From Purshia tridentata (lineage: Eukaryota; Streptophyta; Magnoliopsida; Rosales; Rosaceae): a stretch of 39,455 nucleotides of DNA. The notes under the pieces are model-generated. The model was given only the letters and a program-made list of their open reading frames with translations. It was not told where the DNA came from and did not search any database. The stretch is taken from positions 1-39,455 of the forward strand of contig QANT01003341.1 in assembly GCA_003254885.1 (NCBI GenBank), read 5' to 3'. This document shows, one piece after another, positions 10,020-24,400 of this stretch (the stretch's first letter is position 1; every line of letters starts with the position of its first letter). Made by a program: the position numbers and the translations under genes.

Positions 10020-10440
10020 CATATTGTGACTCAAATCCTAGATCATAAACACCATATCCCAAATCTCAACTACCTTTGACAATAATTATAGACTCAAATC
10101 AAGGGATACAAGCCCCTAGACCTTGGCTAATATGTATTGGACCTCGAATTTTCAAACTTGGACTCGGGGTCCCATGACTTGGATCATGAAGTAATGATCC
10201 TTGATGTCCCTGTCCCCAAAGTTGATACATTAGAACTTATACCTCAAAGTTCAGGGTTTCAAATTTGAGTCATAAACTTCGAACCTCAAATTTCAAACAC
10301 CAAAGGTCAATTAAAATTTGAATATGAATCTCAAAATATTAAGTTTAAGAGCCTCAAACTAGAATATTGTGGTTCAAATTTTGGATTCTGAGTCTTGACT
10401 TAAATTGAGAGCCCAATCATTAGTTACGGCTTGACCATTA
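10020..10440. repeat. Degenerate minisatellite-like region
   Basis: Variants of 'acctcaaatttcaaa', 'gactcaaatc' and 'ccccaaagtt' recur every 15-40 bases across this stretch, with no conserved phase. It looks like a decayed tandem array of a short AT-rich unit. The rest of the region between 9760 and 10990 shows nothing further. Confidence 0.4.
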
Positions 10441-10794
10441 ACTATTGTCAACTAAACATATATCTTTATTTGCATAATTATACAAAAAAAAATTGATACA
10501 AATTGTATAGTCCTTAGATTTTATCTGAATATTTAAAATATTGAAAATATGATTGTTATGTTTAGATTGTTTATTAGTCTTAAAACTTTAGGGGTGGATG
10601 ATACTCAATCTCTCATTATGGATAAAAAGTATTAAGTTTAAAATTCATGTACCCCAGTTAATTAATAAATAAAAGTTTAATAACTATATTGAACTTTAAT
10701 GCATGATTACTGCACAAGAAGTCCTGGCAAAAAATAAAAAATAAAAGGTAGCACAAGAAGTGAAGAACCATACTTTATGCATCATCTGTGCGTC

Positions 10795-10802
10795 TCACGT
10801 GA
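10795..10802. promoter_or_regulatory. G-box in hnRNP-type gene promoter
   Basis: TCACGTGA is an 8-bp palindrome with the CACGTG core, about 385 bp upstream of the ATG at 11187. It is a possible bZIP/bHLH site. Confidence 0.4.
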
Positions 10803-11186
10803 CAAGTAGCCGAAGCTGCCAAACTAAACTGGCTAAGGGAAAGACCTCCCCAACCTCACTGACAAGTGACGACTCACATCAAATCTGAGCCGTCCATCTC
10901 CCACCACCTATATCAAAATCATTCCCGACCAACCAATCCAGCAAATCTCATCCGTCCAAGCACGGACTTCCAATCTCCCAAGTCCCTTCACAAAAGCCCA
11001 CAAATACGTACTTGACCTTCCAATCTCTCTCTCTCTCTGTGTCGCGCTCTCGCTCTCTAGTCGGCCACAAACCCTGCCTTCCTCCCCAAATCAGAAACCC
11101 CAAAATCCAAATTAACCCCTCAAATAAATAAAGATCGAAATTTTAGCTCACACACAAAGTGAGAAGGAGAGGAAGTGAAAACCCAG

Positions 11187-13344
11187 ATGGATTCAGATCA
11201 GGGCAAGCTGTTCATTGGTGGGATTTCATGGGAAACCTCGGAGGATAAGCTTAAAGACTACTTCAGCAACTATGGAGAAGTTTTGCAGACAGTGGTTATG
11301 AGGGACAAGATCACGGGGCGCCCCAGAGGTTTTGGGTTTGTGGTCTTTGTAGATCCTGCTGTTCTCGATAGGGTTCTTCAGGACAAGCACACCATCGATG
11401 GTAGAACGGTGAGAATCCCATTTCTTTTTAGGTTTTTGGTGTAGCTTGCTCTAAAGTTATCTGGTTCTCTGTTTCTGTGTGTGTGGTTCAGCTTGTTATT
11501 GTTAATTTTCTTAATTTGTTTAATATTTACTTTGTGGGTTTCGTAATTTGAGTGTTTTTAAAATGGTTTCTGTAATTCTGCAAGTATGGTTTTGTATATC
11601 TTTGTTGAGTTTTTGTGATGAGCTTTATCTCGTTATAAGTTAAGAGTATGTACTTGCAGTTTTTGGTTGCTGGTTCTTGTTGTGTTTGGATATTGGACCT
11701 TAGGGGTGGGATGTACATGATTTTTCCTCAATATTACCCTTTAACCTGACTGTTATTGTACATGTCATCTTGCTTTTCAGAATAATAAGTCTCTAATTCA
11801 TCTTTATTCCAATTCCTTGTTACTGTATACATACCAAGGAGCAAGAGTGAAATCCAGCGTGAGGTGTTATTCCAAAAAATAAATGTTGCAGGATCCTATT
11901 GTTATTTATTACCTTTGAAGAATTTGTTTACCACTCTTTTGTTCTTAATAGCAACTTCATGTGATTACCACACACACTCTAGTTGGCCCCTTTAAATTAG
12001 TCTTCGCAAAAAAGAAGAAGAAGAAGAAGAGTTTCTGCTGATTTGCGAAGTGCCGCCACCTAAAAATCTCTCTAAGTTGTCTAACCAATCAATAAGTATT
12101 TCAGGATTGCTGTATATTTACTTCTGCTGCATAACCACTGGTTTAATTTTCAGGTTGAGGCTAAGAGGGCCCTATCAAGAGAGGAGCAGCAAACCACTGG
12201 TAGAACTGGAAATGCTAACCCTGCCAGAAATGCTGGAAGTGGTGGAAATGTTAGAACCAAGAAGATATTTGTTGGAGGGTTGCCTCCCACTCTAAGTGAA
12301 GAAGGATTTCGTGAGTATTTTGAAGGTTTTGGCCATGTAACTGATGTAGTAGTAATGTATGACCAAAATACTGGTCGTCCTCGTGGATTTGGATTTATTT
12401 CATTTGATACTGAAGAAGCGGTTGATAGGGTTTTGCACAAGACATTTCATGATTTAAATGGTAAGCAAGTGGAAGTAAAGCGGGCTCTTCCCAAAGATTC
12501 CAATCCTGGTGGGGGTAGCCGTGTCATGGGGGGTGGTCAAGGTGGCGGTGGGGGAGCTGGTGGTGGTTATCAAGGCTATGGGGCATCTGGTGGCAACCCA
12601 AATACATATGATGGTCGAATGGATTCCAACAGGTACATGCAATCTCAGAGTACTGGAGGTGGTTTTCCACCTTATGCTTCTTCTGGGTATAGTGCGCCTG
12701 GTTATGGGTATGGTCCTTCCAGTAATGGCATTGGTTATGGTGGTTATGGCAGTTATGGTGGTACCAATACTGGCTATGGTGGTCCAGCTGCTGCAGCCTA
12801 TGGAAACCCTAATGCCCCAAATGCTGGTTATGGCACTGGTCCACCAGGTGCCCCTAGAAGTTCATGGAGCTCTCAAGCCCCCTCCGGATATGGTGCTATG
12901 GGCTATGGGAATACTGCTTCTTGGGGGGGTGTTCCAACTGGCAGTGCAGGTACGGGCAGTGGTGGACCTGGTACTGCACCTGCTGGTCAATCCCCAAGTG
13001 CAGCGGCTGGGTATGGAACTCAAGGTTATGGTTATGGTGGGTACAGTGGAAGTGATGCGTCCTATGGAAATCCATCTGGATATGGTGCTGTTGGAGGGCG
13101 TTCTGGGAGTGTCCCAAGTAACAATGTTGGTGGTCCAGGTGGGGAGCAAGGGAGTGGTGGCTACATTGGAAGTGGCTATGGCGATTCAAATGGAAATTCA
13201 GGTTACGGGAATGCTGGTTGGAGATCTGATCCATCACAGGCTTCTGGAAATTATGGTGGTCAGGCAAATGGCGCTCACAGTGGGCAAGTTGGTTATGGTG
13301 GTGGGTACGGCGGTGCTCAGGCACGACAAGCCCAACAGCAGTAA
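11187..13344 (+). CDS. Two-RRM glycine-rich RNA-binding protein, hnRNP 1 / Musashi-like
   Basis: Exons 11187-11408 and 12154-13344 are joined across a 745-bp GT-AG intron (phase 0), giving 470 residues. The first RRM has RNP2 LFIGGI (8-13) and RNP1 RGFGFVVF (47-54). The second has RNP2 IFVGGL (112-117) and RNP1 RGFGFISF (151-158). The intron falls inside the end of RRM1 (DGRT|VEAKRAL), as expected for the plant hnRNP-1/RNP1 group. From about residue 190 the chain is low-complexity Gly/Tyr/Ser/Asn with many GYG units and ends QARQAQQQ, a likely phase-separating tail. The protein should bind pre-mRNA or mRNA in nucleus and cytoplasm. The ATG at 11187 follows a CT-rich leader; an in-frame GTG 12 bases earlier is ignored. 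The 3' region to about 14500 lacks another gene and may contain a long UTR. Confidence 0.93.
12013..12030 (+). repeat. (GAA)6 microsatellite in intron
   Basis: Short trinucleotide run in the intron of the hnRNP-type gene, about 120 bp before its acceptor. Confidence 0.8.
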
Positions 13345-15451
13345 TTTTGATGGTTGGCTGTTCAATTGAAATTTCATCTTGTTTTATGGACCTGTATCTC
13401 TTTATGCATGAGCTAGTAATGGTTTCTCATCACCAGTGGCAGCAGCAGGAACAGCTCAAGTTGGATGGCAATGCTTTGGGACTGGTTGGATTGCTTAAAT
13501 CCTAGTAGTTTGCAGTATCTATTTTGGTAGTCTATAATAAGTGGTATTTTAGTGCGTACTAGATGCTCCTATTTTAGTTTTTGCTTCTGAGTGGTGTTAC
13601 ATTTGGCGTGCTTATAATTGTCTACTTGCTGCTAGTGGCATTTACCTTTTTGGTCGTAGTGTTAAAGCTAAAGTAGCTTATATAACCTTCTTATGTTCGT
13701 TTTATTGCAGTTGAGTATTCTGTTGTTTGACATCTTATTAGTGCTTAATTTCCCCCTTGTTTTGGTTGAGGATTAGATGCTGTAGGAATTTTAGTGTTTA
13801 GGTACTTATGCTTTGATTTGATATGGCAAGTAGGAATACAAAGATGTAGTGAGGGTATTTTTGTGATAGCAATGGAGCTTTGGGATGATCACTTCGTTAT
13901 GGGTAGCGATAATCATAGTGGTAGTTGACACTTTGACAATGGCATAATCATTTTCCCCCTGTATTTGCCCTTGTGTTGTACAGGAGGAGAGGTGCACAAG
14001 TTGTAAAGTGTGAAGTGTCCATCATGGCTGAACACGAGCTTCATAGTGGGGCATGCTCATTGGGGGTGTGTTCAGCATGGATTGGAATTTGGGGAACTTT
14101 GTTCAGTTGAAATTAACCAGGTCATTCTTCAGCCAGGCCATGCCAACACTGTCAAATTTTGCAGAACCCTCGAGCTCACGTCAATAATATCGTAAACTTC
14201 ACCCAGGTTTGTGGTTGCATGGCAGAATGTGAGGTGAACAGCCTACGGTATGTTGACTTGAGCAGTTAAGCCAGTTTCACTTTAAACTTTGATTGTGTAA
14301 GGCTGTGTTTTGAATCGTAAGAGCAGATCATGGATTATTGTTCCAGAGTTTAGAGAAGCAGAAGGAGGTATTTCTGTTAAAAGTGGTTTTTATAGAACTT
14401 TGGAATGAAGTAGAAATTTCATTGGATTTTTATTTATTTATTTTTCCACATTTGAGGGCTAGTTTTTGTTACGCATTATTTCAATAAGAATTATGTTTTT
14501 TGTAAGAGTAGTGGAGTTCTGTTTTGTTTTTTCACTACCTTGTTTTAGAGTACCGTGCCCAGTTACTTCTCTCATGTTTCTTGTTTGATCTGTGCTGGGA
14601 AGAGTTCTGCTTTGACTGAACTACAGGGAAACTCTTGAGTAAAAAGGAGAAGATACTTAGAAAACTAGATGTGTTGACTAGAACCCTTAGATCTCTCTCG
14701 GCATGTTATCTAAGTTGACATACAATCAAACAAGTTCTGGTCGAGTAATCTCTTGATGGTAAAAGATCAATTTTGCGTGTTCCTTATTACGATAGTTCTT
14801 GCAAAGAATCAAAATTATAAATATAATACCAGAAGATGGTAAGTGATTTGTTCTCAACCCTTAGAGACAAGTATAATAGGAACATCCATTCCAACTCCTA
14901 AGGTGATTATTTTGTAGCTTTTAGAACAGAGCAGATTACTATGGTTCTATATTTCATTCGTTCATGTGTTAACTGACTTAATTGATAAAATCTTTTAGAA
15001 TTGTATTGAAGAATTTGAATCCGAATTCTTTCTTCATTTGAGTTGGGGTGGTGCATGTATGGGATAAGAGTGTTTCACATTGTGTTAGTCGCTTGCTGTA
15101 TTTAGATTTGAGACATCACTTTCAATTTTTTCATGATGATAAAAGCTACAGATGATAAAAGATTATTTTTTCTTCTGTTTGTCAGTAAAAATCCTAGCAT
15201 AGTATAATAAATGTAGGAGACATCAGTTTTTCATGAAAGAGGGCTTGTCCAATCCAACATAACGGATAAACCATCTGCATAACATTCTGATCAAGCAACA
15301 AAGAATAGAGGTCGGATTCTCTTACAATGACCAGAAAGGTTCATTGTATAAATCAATAGTAAAAATAAAATTAATAAAAAAGAAACAAAAAATGCCAGCA
15401 ACGAATTATTTGTCCTGAACTTGAACCTTGCGGTCGACTCGTAACAGAACA
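13345..15451. other. Convergent 3' regions, no further gene
   Basis: The first kilobase probably holds the 3' UTR of the hnRNP-type gene, with an AATAAG variant near 14483. The right end abuts the stop codon of the minus-strand cyclopropane synthase gene. Open frames of 60-64 residues here have no coding character. Confidence 0.5.
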
Positions 15452-18400
15452 TTACAACTCTATTTTATTTTTCTGGGTGGTGAAACACAACTTTCCATAT
15501 GCTGAAGGGAAGCCTTTGTATGGATTGGTGAACGCAGAAACATTGCCAGGACGTGAAAATACAATCTGCATCACACAAGAATGTCATATGCATGCAACTC
15601 TTTAGCTGTTGTAGCTCCAAAGACCATGCATCAATATGCACATTAAATTATCTGAAAATTATTAACTGAATGTTTGCGAAGTGTAGAATTATATACCTGG
15701 TAATTTCCAAGTGTATGTGTCTTAAAACCAGCAGCACAATAATCAAAATAATATTCCCATGTCCGAATGAATTTTTCATTGAATCCAAGAGCGAGTATTT
15801 CACTATAAACGCGCAAGTCATTGCACCAGCATCATAATCCAAAACTTGTATAACATCTTAGCATCACAACCATGACAATTTAAATGGTTATCTTCTTACC
15901 TATGTCTCTCCAAGAAATTTTTTCTCCAATATCTGAGTGTTTGGTAGTAATGAATTCCAACGTTTTCCAAGTGCTCCACACTGTAGTAATGAAATTCCCA
16001 TAAAGTCAAAATAAGAAGAGTATAACAAGAACTTACAGCTAATGACATTGTTCTCATGATCACGGATCATACCAGAGTCTGGAAGCAGCAACCATGGATG
16101 ATGTTACCCTACTTAATGAAGGTAGACATCCCCCAGGAAAAATATATTCCTTTATGAAGTCTGAACTTCGCCTGTACTCATCATAACGTTCATCCGGTAT
16201 TGATATGAACTAAAGAAAGATCAAATACACTCAACTATTAGCAATATGTAGGATGTTACCATCTATAGGAGTTGAATTTATTGGTTCAAATAGTTTAACT
16301 TGACATTACAGCACTATATTGGATGTTACCTGTAGGACGAGAAGCCCATTTTCTGTTAGCACAGATTCACAGCAAGCAAAGAATTCGTCCATGAATTCAT
16401 GGCCGACACTTTCCAGCATCTCGCTGAAAAATTCCACCAAAGGTCAAGGTATGCCCAGCAATATTATTCAATATTCATGGAGTAAATTTGGTGGGAACAA
16501 TACTCACCAAGATATGATTCTGTCATATTTGTAGTTAGCAGGCAATTGGCGGTAGTCACACAGAAGAAATCTGATGCGGTCCTGGAAGCAATTTATTGAA
16601 ACTAATTAACAAGTGACTTGCTAGTTAAGATCCAAATCTAGTAGGAACCTTACATAATGTGGTTGGTAGACTTGAGAATTTGAGGCTAAAACCTTAGAGT
16701 ATAAGGATATAGATTACAAATGATATATGTTGCTTTACAGTACATGCACATGCATTCAACACCATGATATATGCTTATGTATAATTATAAAACTGATAAA
16801 AGTTTATACCTGAAGGCCAGCATCTTTCACTTTCTTTTGTGCATATTTCAGTTGTTCCTCGGACAGAGTAATGCCTGTGTATCTGCAGTCAGTTTGTTTG
16901 ACGACTTCAATAGCTAAGCTTCCCCAACCGCATCCAATCTCTAGAACTTCATGGTTCTTATCAATTCTAGCCTACATTAATTGAAAGAAAAAACTAATTG
17001 AAATAGCAGAGGAAAAAAGGATATCAAAAGCTTGACAGAGTTCTCATAGAGAAGGCTGACCTTCTCAATGAGAACTGAAATTTTCCTCAGCTGCGCAGTC
17101 TTCAAATCTTCATCTTCTGCCTTTAAAATGACTCAACACAGTAACGAAAACTAAGTTAACCCACAATTTACTTTCTTTCATGCAGTGCTCACAGTAAACT
17201 TATCGGAAGCTGATGATGCTGACCTTAAATACAGCACTCGAATACGTCATTGTTTCGTCCAAGAACAGGGAAAACAGGTCATTGCTCTAGAGCACAAAAA
17301 GGTAGTAGTCAGTCAATAAACAAACAAAGTAACAGTGAGCTTCTTCATGCCCGATGCTAAGTTGGATTTAGTACATCACCTTAAATAAAAGGAAAACAAT
17401 AATAACTAATTTCCAAGATATAATTTGTATACCAGGTCATAATGACGAGAGATGTTCCTGCGAGCCTGTGTAAGAGTATTTTGCCTTGAAACATGCTGAA
17501 AGAAATATTTTGCTGAGGCTATACTAGCGGTGAATAACAATGGCGTCCACCATCCCCTATAACAAAAAAAGGTGAGTTCTGAATTCATCTAATGAGTTCA
17601 ATGACTATTAGCTATATCATAATTCTAGTTTAAGCTAGTAACTCCATCACATTACACCTTTTCTTATTCAATTTTGACTCTGAAGTATTTGAATCTCTGT
17701 TGGCAATGAGAATCTGAAAAAAGAAATTAACAAGAAAATAAATTCTGTGAAAAATTGCAAAGTATACAAATGATTTTGCACTGGACACTGATCAGTTATC
17801 TTACCATAAAAAGATTTAAAAGACCTTTGTCTTTATCAATGAAAGAAAAATCGCCGTTGATATATGCATCTGCAAGGCCTAAATCAGCCTGTGTCATTAC
17901 CTGAAAAACAAATTCTACTGCTTAGTGTAACTGACTTCTTGCTTTTATAATGATATGATTCTACATGGCAATAAAAACTGTCTGTGAAGAATTTTTTCCT
18001 TTTAAATTTTATACCTTGTAGTACAGAATTCCCGTTAAAAAGTGTTTAAATTAACCAAACAAAGAACGCTTACCTTCCAGTAAAACTGAGGATTGTGAAC
18101 TTTAAGAACACATTTTAGAGAACACCCTTTTCTGGTTCCCTCAAAGGTGAACATTGTGCCCCCTTCCTCTAATAAACTATAAGATGACAAGGCACAATAT
18201 AATAATTATCTCCATAAAAGATAAAACTTATTCAACTTGATGAAAGATAATAAAAGGAGTAGTATAGAGTGGCGATAAAGGCATATTGAGATTGGGATTT
18301 AGGAGACTTTTAAAAAAATGGAGAAACAGTTATTATATTGTTAAACAACTATCGGACCCCAAAAACTTAAGCTGTTAGGGTATGGACCAACAATGTATAT

Positions 18401-21400
18401 CATGCTAATGCATATAAGATAAGAAGATTAAATCAAGATAGTTGGCGCATGCATTGCTGATCATTAACTATAAGCTTGTGATTTGTGTTATTCAACTTGA
18501 GCTTTATAGTAGAGAAGATCCAAAAACATGTAGCATAAAGGAATTTTGCTTTCAGACTCTGCAGATAAAGGCTACTAATTAGCCCATTGCAGAAAGCACA
18601 AAATACCCCATTACAAGTATACTGCATAAACACTTCACTTTTAAGGCACATAAATAAAGAAAACAAATCATATGTTGAGTTGCACGAGAGATAACAAAGG
18701 AATTTGTGGTATTAGAGATGAATGCTTCATAAGAAAGTAAGTTGTGGGTGTATAGATAGTCATAAGAGTTTCTGTATTAGTGCCTACTATGGTGATCGCA
18801 GGACTAAATGAATTAAGCAATGTTGATGTAGGATTTAATGGATTGTTGACGTTTGGAATGGTGGTAGAAGGGTGGTGCATTTTTTCTTTTGTGGTGGCAG
18901 TGTCAGCATAAAAGTCATGGCAGAGCAGTCTGGTGATGAATAATGAGGAGAAAGTTTGATGAAAACATCAGTTCTCACTCAGACACAACACTTTCTCTAT
19001 CTTGTATTTTAAAACTACCAAAACTGCTCTTGAAAAATGATGAGCTCCAATGCCCTCTAGTACTGAACCCAAAAGACAAAGAGTACCTATTTTTAACCTT
19101 GGATGTTTTAAAATTAAAAGATCCTATGAGCCAAGAACGTAGGAAGAAGATGCTTATGAATTAGAAGTCTAATTAAGAACATATTTATTACTCACATTAA
19201 ACATCCAGTCGTGATATAATGTCTAAGAAATCTAGTAACGAAAAGGCGTGCTCCTGTTTCTGTCAGTGACGGAACCATGTGTTTTGGGTTTTCCAAGAGG
19301 GCACAACCTTTTCCAAGCATACCATGTGCTGCAGCCATTCCAGCCTGCAAAGTAGTACACTTCACTGCTAATCTGAAATCCACTAATTTTATAGATTCTT
19401 GAAAAGACCTTGGAGAAAAGATTTGTTGGTAATTTATATATTCAAAATGAGGAGTTACTTAGGACTTCAACCATTTTTTCATGTCTTACCACACAACATA
19501 TTTAAATTGGCTATACGATAAAATAATAACTTACTCCATCATATCATACCTTTAGTCCATCCTCATGGAAGCCATAACCTGAAAATTTAAGGTAACACAG
19601 ACAGTCAGATGATTAATAAAAGCCAAGTAAATATCAGCTCTATGCAATGGAAATTAAGGTAGTGGGATAGTAACCATCTCAATAATGCGTAAACAGAAAA
19701 TGTATGAGTGCCAAAAACCCATATACACTCTATTTACTTAGATGCAAAGATTTTGAGGGAGTTTTCATTGGTACTTGAGTTGCAGCCCCTCTATTGGTGC
19801 TTTTAATGGTTTATTCTCTTATTGAAGATAAAGGAAACAGTTAGCAAGAATCATCATTCATAATTCAATAGAAAGGCAAGTTCTACAAGTGCATGTTTAT
19901 ACGTCAGCTTATGCATACAAGTTTATGATATCCCTAATTTCAGTTTCAGGAAATATGAAAGACTTATGGCATTCAATGTTGTTTATACAAAATAATAGAT
20001 AGAGCTAAACATAATTTATGTGATTGAAAAAAAACCTAGTATATCTATTAATTTCTCACAAGCAGTAAAACCACACCCTGGTATGATCCACAAAACCAAA
20101 TTCCTCTCTTTCCTTGAATACTAGGAAGCTCAAGCGAAGCTTTTGATGCAGCAACAGATGGGACTGGATGGCTTGTTGACCACTTAAGCAAGGTATGTTT
20201 TGGTGTATGATCTGGATTGAGAGTCACAAAAAATGGTAGACCTTTTTCATCAATGTTCTGCACATTCAGAAATTCCAGGAATGATTAAATCATTTAATAG
20301 CAAAGGGGAACAATTTCTTGAAGTTCCATAACTGTCTTCTTTTCTTATACACATGAGGCAAAATATGAAACTCATTGGATCAACGCCCATATTCTACTGT
20401 TTTAATGATGTTGAACACTAATTAAGAGAAGTTAATTTCTCATATGAACACACTATATACCTGAAGCACATTGAGCCAGTATGTCAAGCATACTTTGTTG
20501 CCTGTACTTCCGAGAAAATTCCACGCACTCCATGCTGCTGGGTTTTGGGGCATTAAATTTTTGTCACGGTGAAGGAAAATATCACTGCCAATAAAGAGTT
20601 GAACAATGATTGTGCATTGACTGAATTAGCTATAGGAGATAACAGGCCAAATCAACTTCTGCATACGCATTTTTCCCAAACCAAAAAGGTGGAGAAAACA
20701 CATGATTAGGTACACAATTATAAATTGATTATCTTCTGAGTAGAATTCAAGTGTCCTAGTCCTAAGCTCTACGCAGCAGAATTACCATCTTCCAACAGAA
20801 ATGACAATTATCCAACAATTATGAATAAACGAAATAGTCACTGGGAAAAAAATTGAAACTTAATTGTCACTGGAAGATACAAATAGAAACTTATGTATCT
20901 CAAAATATAATATCAAAACAATTAACTATACAAATGATTATTTCATGTTTAACCATGATGCACCATAAATATATAGAACCCGTTTAAGTAATGATTATTA
21001 CATGTTTAGTCAACAACACATAGCAAGATTACAGGTATTAACGCGAAGAGGTGGGATAATAAAAGTGTACCTGTAAACATATTGGAAAGCACCAAGTACT
21101 CTCAGTTCATCTGATGTTGCTTGGTCTCCTAATATTCTCACGGCATCAGGGGCGTGGACAGCCATTACGCATCCATTGTATATTTCCTCAAAACCATCTC
21201 CAGAAAGTACAGTACCTGCTACCTCTCATATAAGCTTGATTAGTAAATCACTCATTACATGTTCATTTAAAAAGAAGCGAAAGGCCAAAGGAGTCTCAAC
21301 TACCAATTTTACTACTCACCCTTATCAGTTGTGGAAACCTTATGTATCTCACAACTAGTTCTTATCTGACACCCTTTACTCTCCAGCACTTCTCTAACCT

Positions 21401-24400
21401 GAATTTGTAAACCAAACATGAGCTACAGAAAAAATTTATTTTAAATTAGGACCTTAAAAACAGTTTTTTCAGGAGTTACTCCCCCAAAATAACAAATTAG
21501 CACCTTCTTCACATAACAATGTGAACGCCATCTGACGGTAAGCCACTGTGGGCGGCCAAATAGCTGCAGAGTAAACCACGCCAAGGTTAAGAATACAGAG
21601 TAATTGTTGACTCACATCCTAATAGTTTAACCTTTTAGAAAGTTTGCAATGACGTATATAGGCTTTTAGGTTCAGCCAAAAGGTGGAAAAATAATAATGT
21701 ACCTGAAGTAGATGATGATTGCGACAAAATGAAAGAACAGAGAAAGCTGAGAAGCTCATAACCCCTTCAGAAGGACAGGACCAAATTGAACCACATATTG
21801 GAATCTGTAAACAATAATGACATTACTATTGCCACCAAGTAATTAACATATTAATTGTTGTTTTGGTGCAAAGGGCTAAAGGGGAGGACGAGAATCAAAC
21901 CCACACCACCAGAGCTATGAATTCTTGGTGATTACTCGAAGCGTTTAGTCAGGCATCAAGTATTATTTGACTTTAAAAGCTCAAAAGATGTTACATAAAT
22001 GCTTGAGTGATCTCACAACTCACAAGATAAGCCTTCTGAAATAATTCAGAGTAGCCATGCGACTGGATAAACTGTCCCAAGGTCTCATTGCGATCAATGT
22101 CCGGGTTGTTCTCAAGCACCTCAAGATAACTGCAACAAATAGAAGACATGACATGCATAATTAAGTTATCTATAATATCGGGGTGTAGAAGTTAGAGCTA
22201 GCTTCCAACCGAAGACCAATTGTCATCAAGTTACATTAACTATTGTAATACAAAGCTTGAGCTTTCCCAATGTGGTATATACTTTCAACAATCTATCTTC
22301 AGGTGGAGGGAGACCATTTGAATTACTTACCTGATCACATCATGTTTGAACTTGGTGATTTCTCGAAGCATCTGCCAAAAGTATGGATTGAACAAGTTCG
22401 TCTTCTGTGCAAACACACTTGATAACCCATTTCGACTACCCCATTCGTAGCCCCTTCCTTTGTCTAAGCTGACTGAGAAGGACATATCAGATGTCTCCAT
22501 ATCAACTCCAAGGCTTTCAAAGAACTCCATCATGTTTGGATACGTCACCTGCAGTCCAAATATTCCATACATACATTCCATTGTCATATCCCAACATTAA
22601 AATCAGAATTGCTATATGGTATATTCAAGGAAGCTGCTATATATGTGAGTTTTGTCGTCATCAAACTGAGAGTACAGACCACAATTGTTCTATTTATTAG
22701 ATCTCTAGTTAGGATCAATTAGAAATCTAACGTACATACTAAATAGGTAAGAGAGATTTTTTTATAGTTACTATATACCAAGATAGAATGATTCTCACAT
22801 TCACACCTTTTCAGGACAGATCCTATATGAGAAACCTTTAGTCAGTCCTATACAAGAAATTTTTCTTAAGTAAAAGATTCTCGTCCAAAGAAGCTTCACG
22901 TGTATGATTGCCATAAAAGATTCCCATATGGCAATCTCTTAACTAAACTACAGTGTAACGGGTTCAATACTTGCATGTTGGGTGTAACTTTAAATTTACC
23001 AACAAAACTAAAATGAGCATATGAAAGGAGACATTTTTTTTATGTGATTATAAACTCTAAAAATCCTTATTTTTAATGATTTTTTTGTATTAAAATTTAA
23101 AAGGATTTGTAACACTACAATGCATGCATGTGTGTTACATCACACGTAATAATTTTAATAAAACTTGGTAGGTTTGTATATAGTATCAGTGATAAATCAT
23201 ATGAAAATGCAGCAATGACATGCCACGCATAGGTTTGACAACTTCTTTTGAGTTACAAGAGTTACATACTGCTGCAGAATAAAATAAAATATAACTATGA
23301 GAGAACTACATGCGATTGCAGAAAAAAATCAAAAATAAAAAGTTTAGGTTTAAGCCACATAATATATACGGCTTCAAAAAAAAAAAGTTTAGTTTTAAGC
23401 CACTTAAAAATAAATACATCTTTTACATGAATTTATGAGTGATTTACAATTTTTTATGGTTTTTTGGTAAATTACTCTAATGTTTTTATTAGTGTCTTTT
23501 ACATGAATTTATAAGTGATCTACAATTTGTTATGGTTTTTTTGTAAATTACTTTAATGTTTTTTTTAGTGTTTAAACAAGTAACTCTAAAATCTAAATAA
23601 TAACTTGAATACAAAATTAAATAATAACTCTTGGTGGATCGTCCTGAGTAGCGTTAACGTCTGACGGTATGAGGTAGAGACCAAATCTAAGGAGCACCGT
23701 ACCACCCAGCGGTCCACCGCTGAGGAGCGGGGACCATATAACCTTTATAAACCTTTATTAGCCCACCGCTCTCTCAAATCCAACAGGAAAACGATAAATG
23801 CTCCAGCTGCTCTCTTATACATAGCTCAATTATACCCATGGCATTAAATTTCAAAACGTGAAGAGAGAAACGAGGATAACGATAAGAACAAAACAATAAA
23901 AAATAATAATAAAGAACAAAGTAAAAATACAAATTGACACATGTCAAGAGGTTAATAGCTAGAATTCCTCTTATTTTAGAGTCGGGTTGGAATTGTAATG
24001 AAACACTCAAAAATTGTTGTGACGTGAGTGACAATTTTAAATTACTCACAACAGTTTTAGTGTTTGGAACAAATCAAAAAAATGTTTACTATAGTTAAGA
24101 ACCTATTTTTCAAAATTATAGTGATTCACTATTTAAGAGATCACTCACTATTTTAATAATTAAAAACAATCATATCAATTTTATATTACAATTTACTAAA
24201 TAACTTTATACTAATTTTTATAACTACAACACTTTTGAAAACATAGTTTATTAAATATTCAGTTGGCATTACTTCACAATTGTTTTACTTCACTGCAATA
24301 CCAAACTAAGCTTGTTCATTACTTTGGTTGATTCGTTGGTTCAATCGAAATCCTTAAAATTTTGTATTAGAATGAATAAATAAGAGACTGAGTGGGCCAT

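Noticed and set aside
12509..13369. 286-residue frame on the plus strand rich in Met/Val/Leu
   Set aside because: It is the shifted frame of the GGT/TAT-rich tail of the RRM protein; codon repeats create it.
21857..21960. tRNA-like wording ('gaatcaaacccacaccacc')
   Set aside because: No cloverleaf or internal A/B box pair could be built; this phrase is common in dispersed plant repeats.
22195..22320. Retroelement end resembling 'cccaatgtgg...actttcaaca'
   Set aside because: The phrase is familiar from plant LTR elements but no borders, duplications or coding parts are visible in this intron, so no element is called.
23640..23760. GC-richer island in intron 1 as an unannotated exon
   Set aside because: No open frame or flanking splice pair fits the synthase frame; the exons on either side already join correctly.
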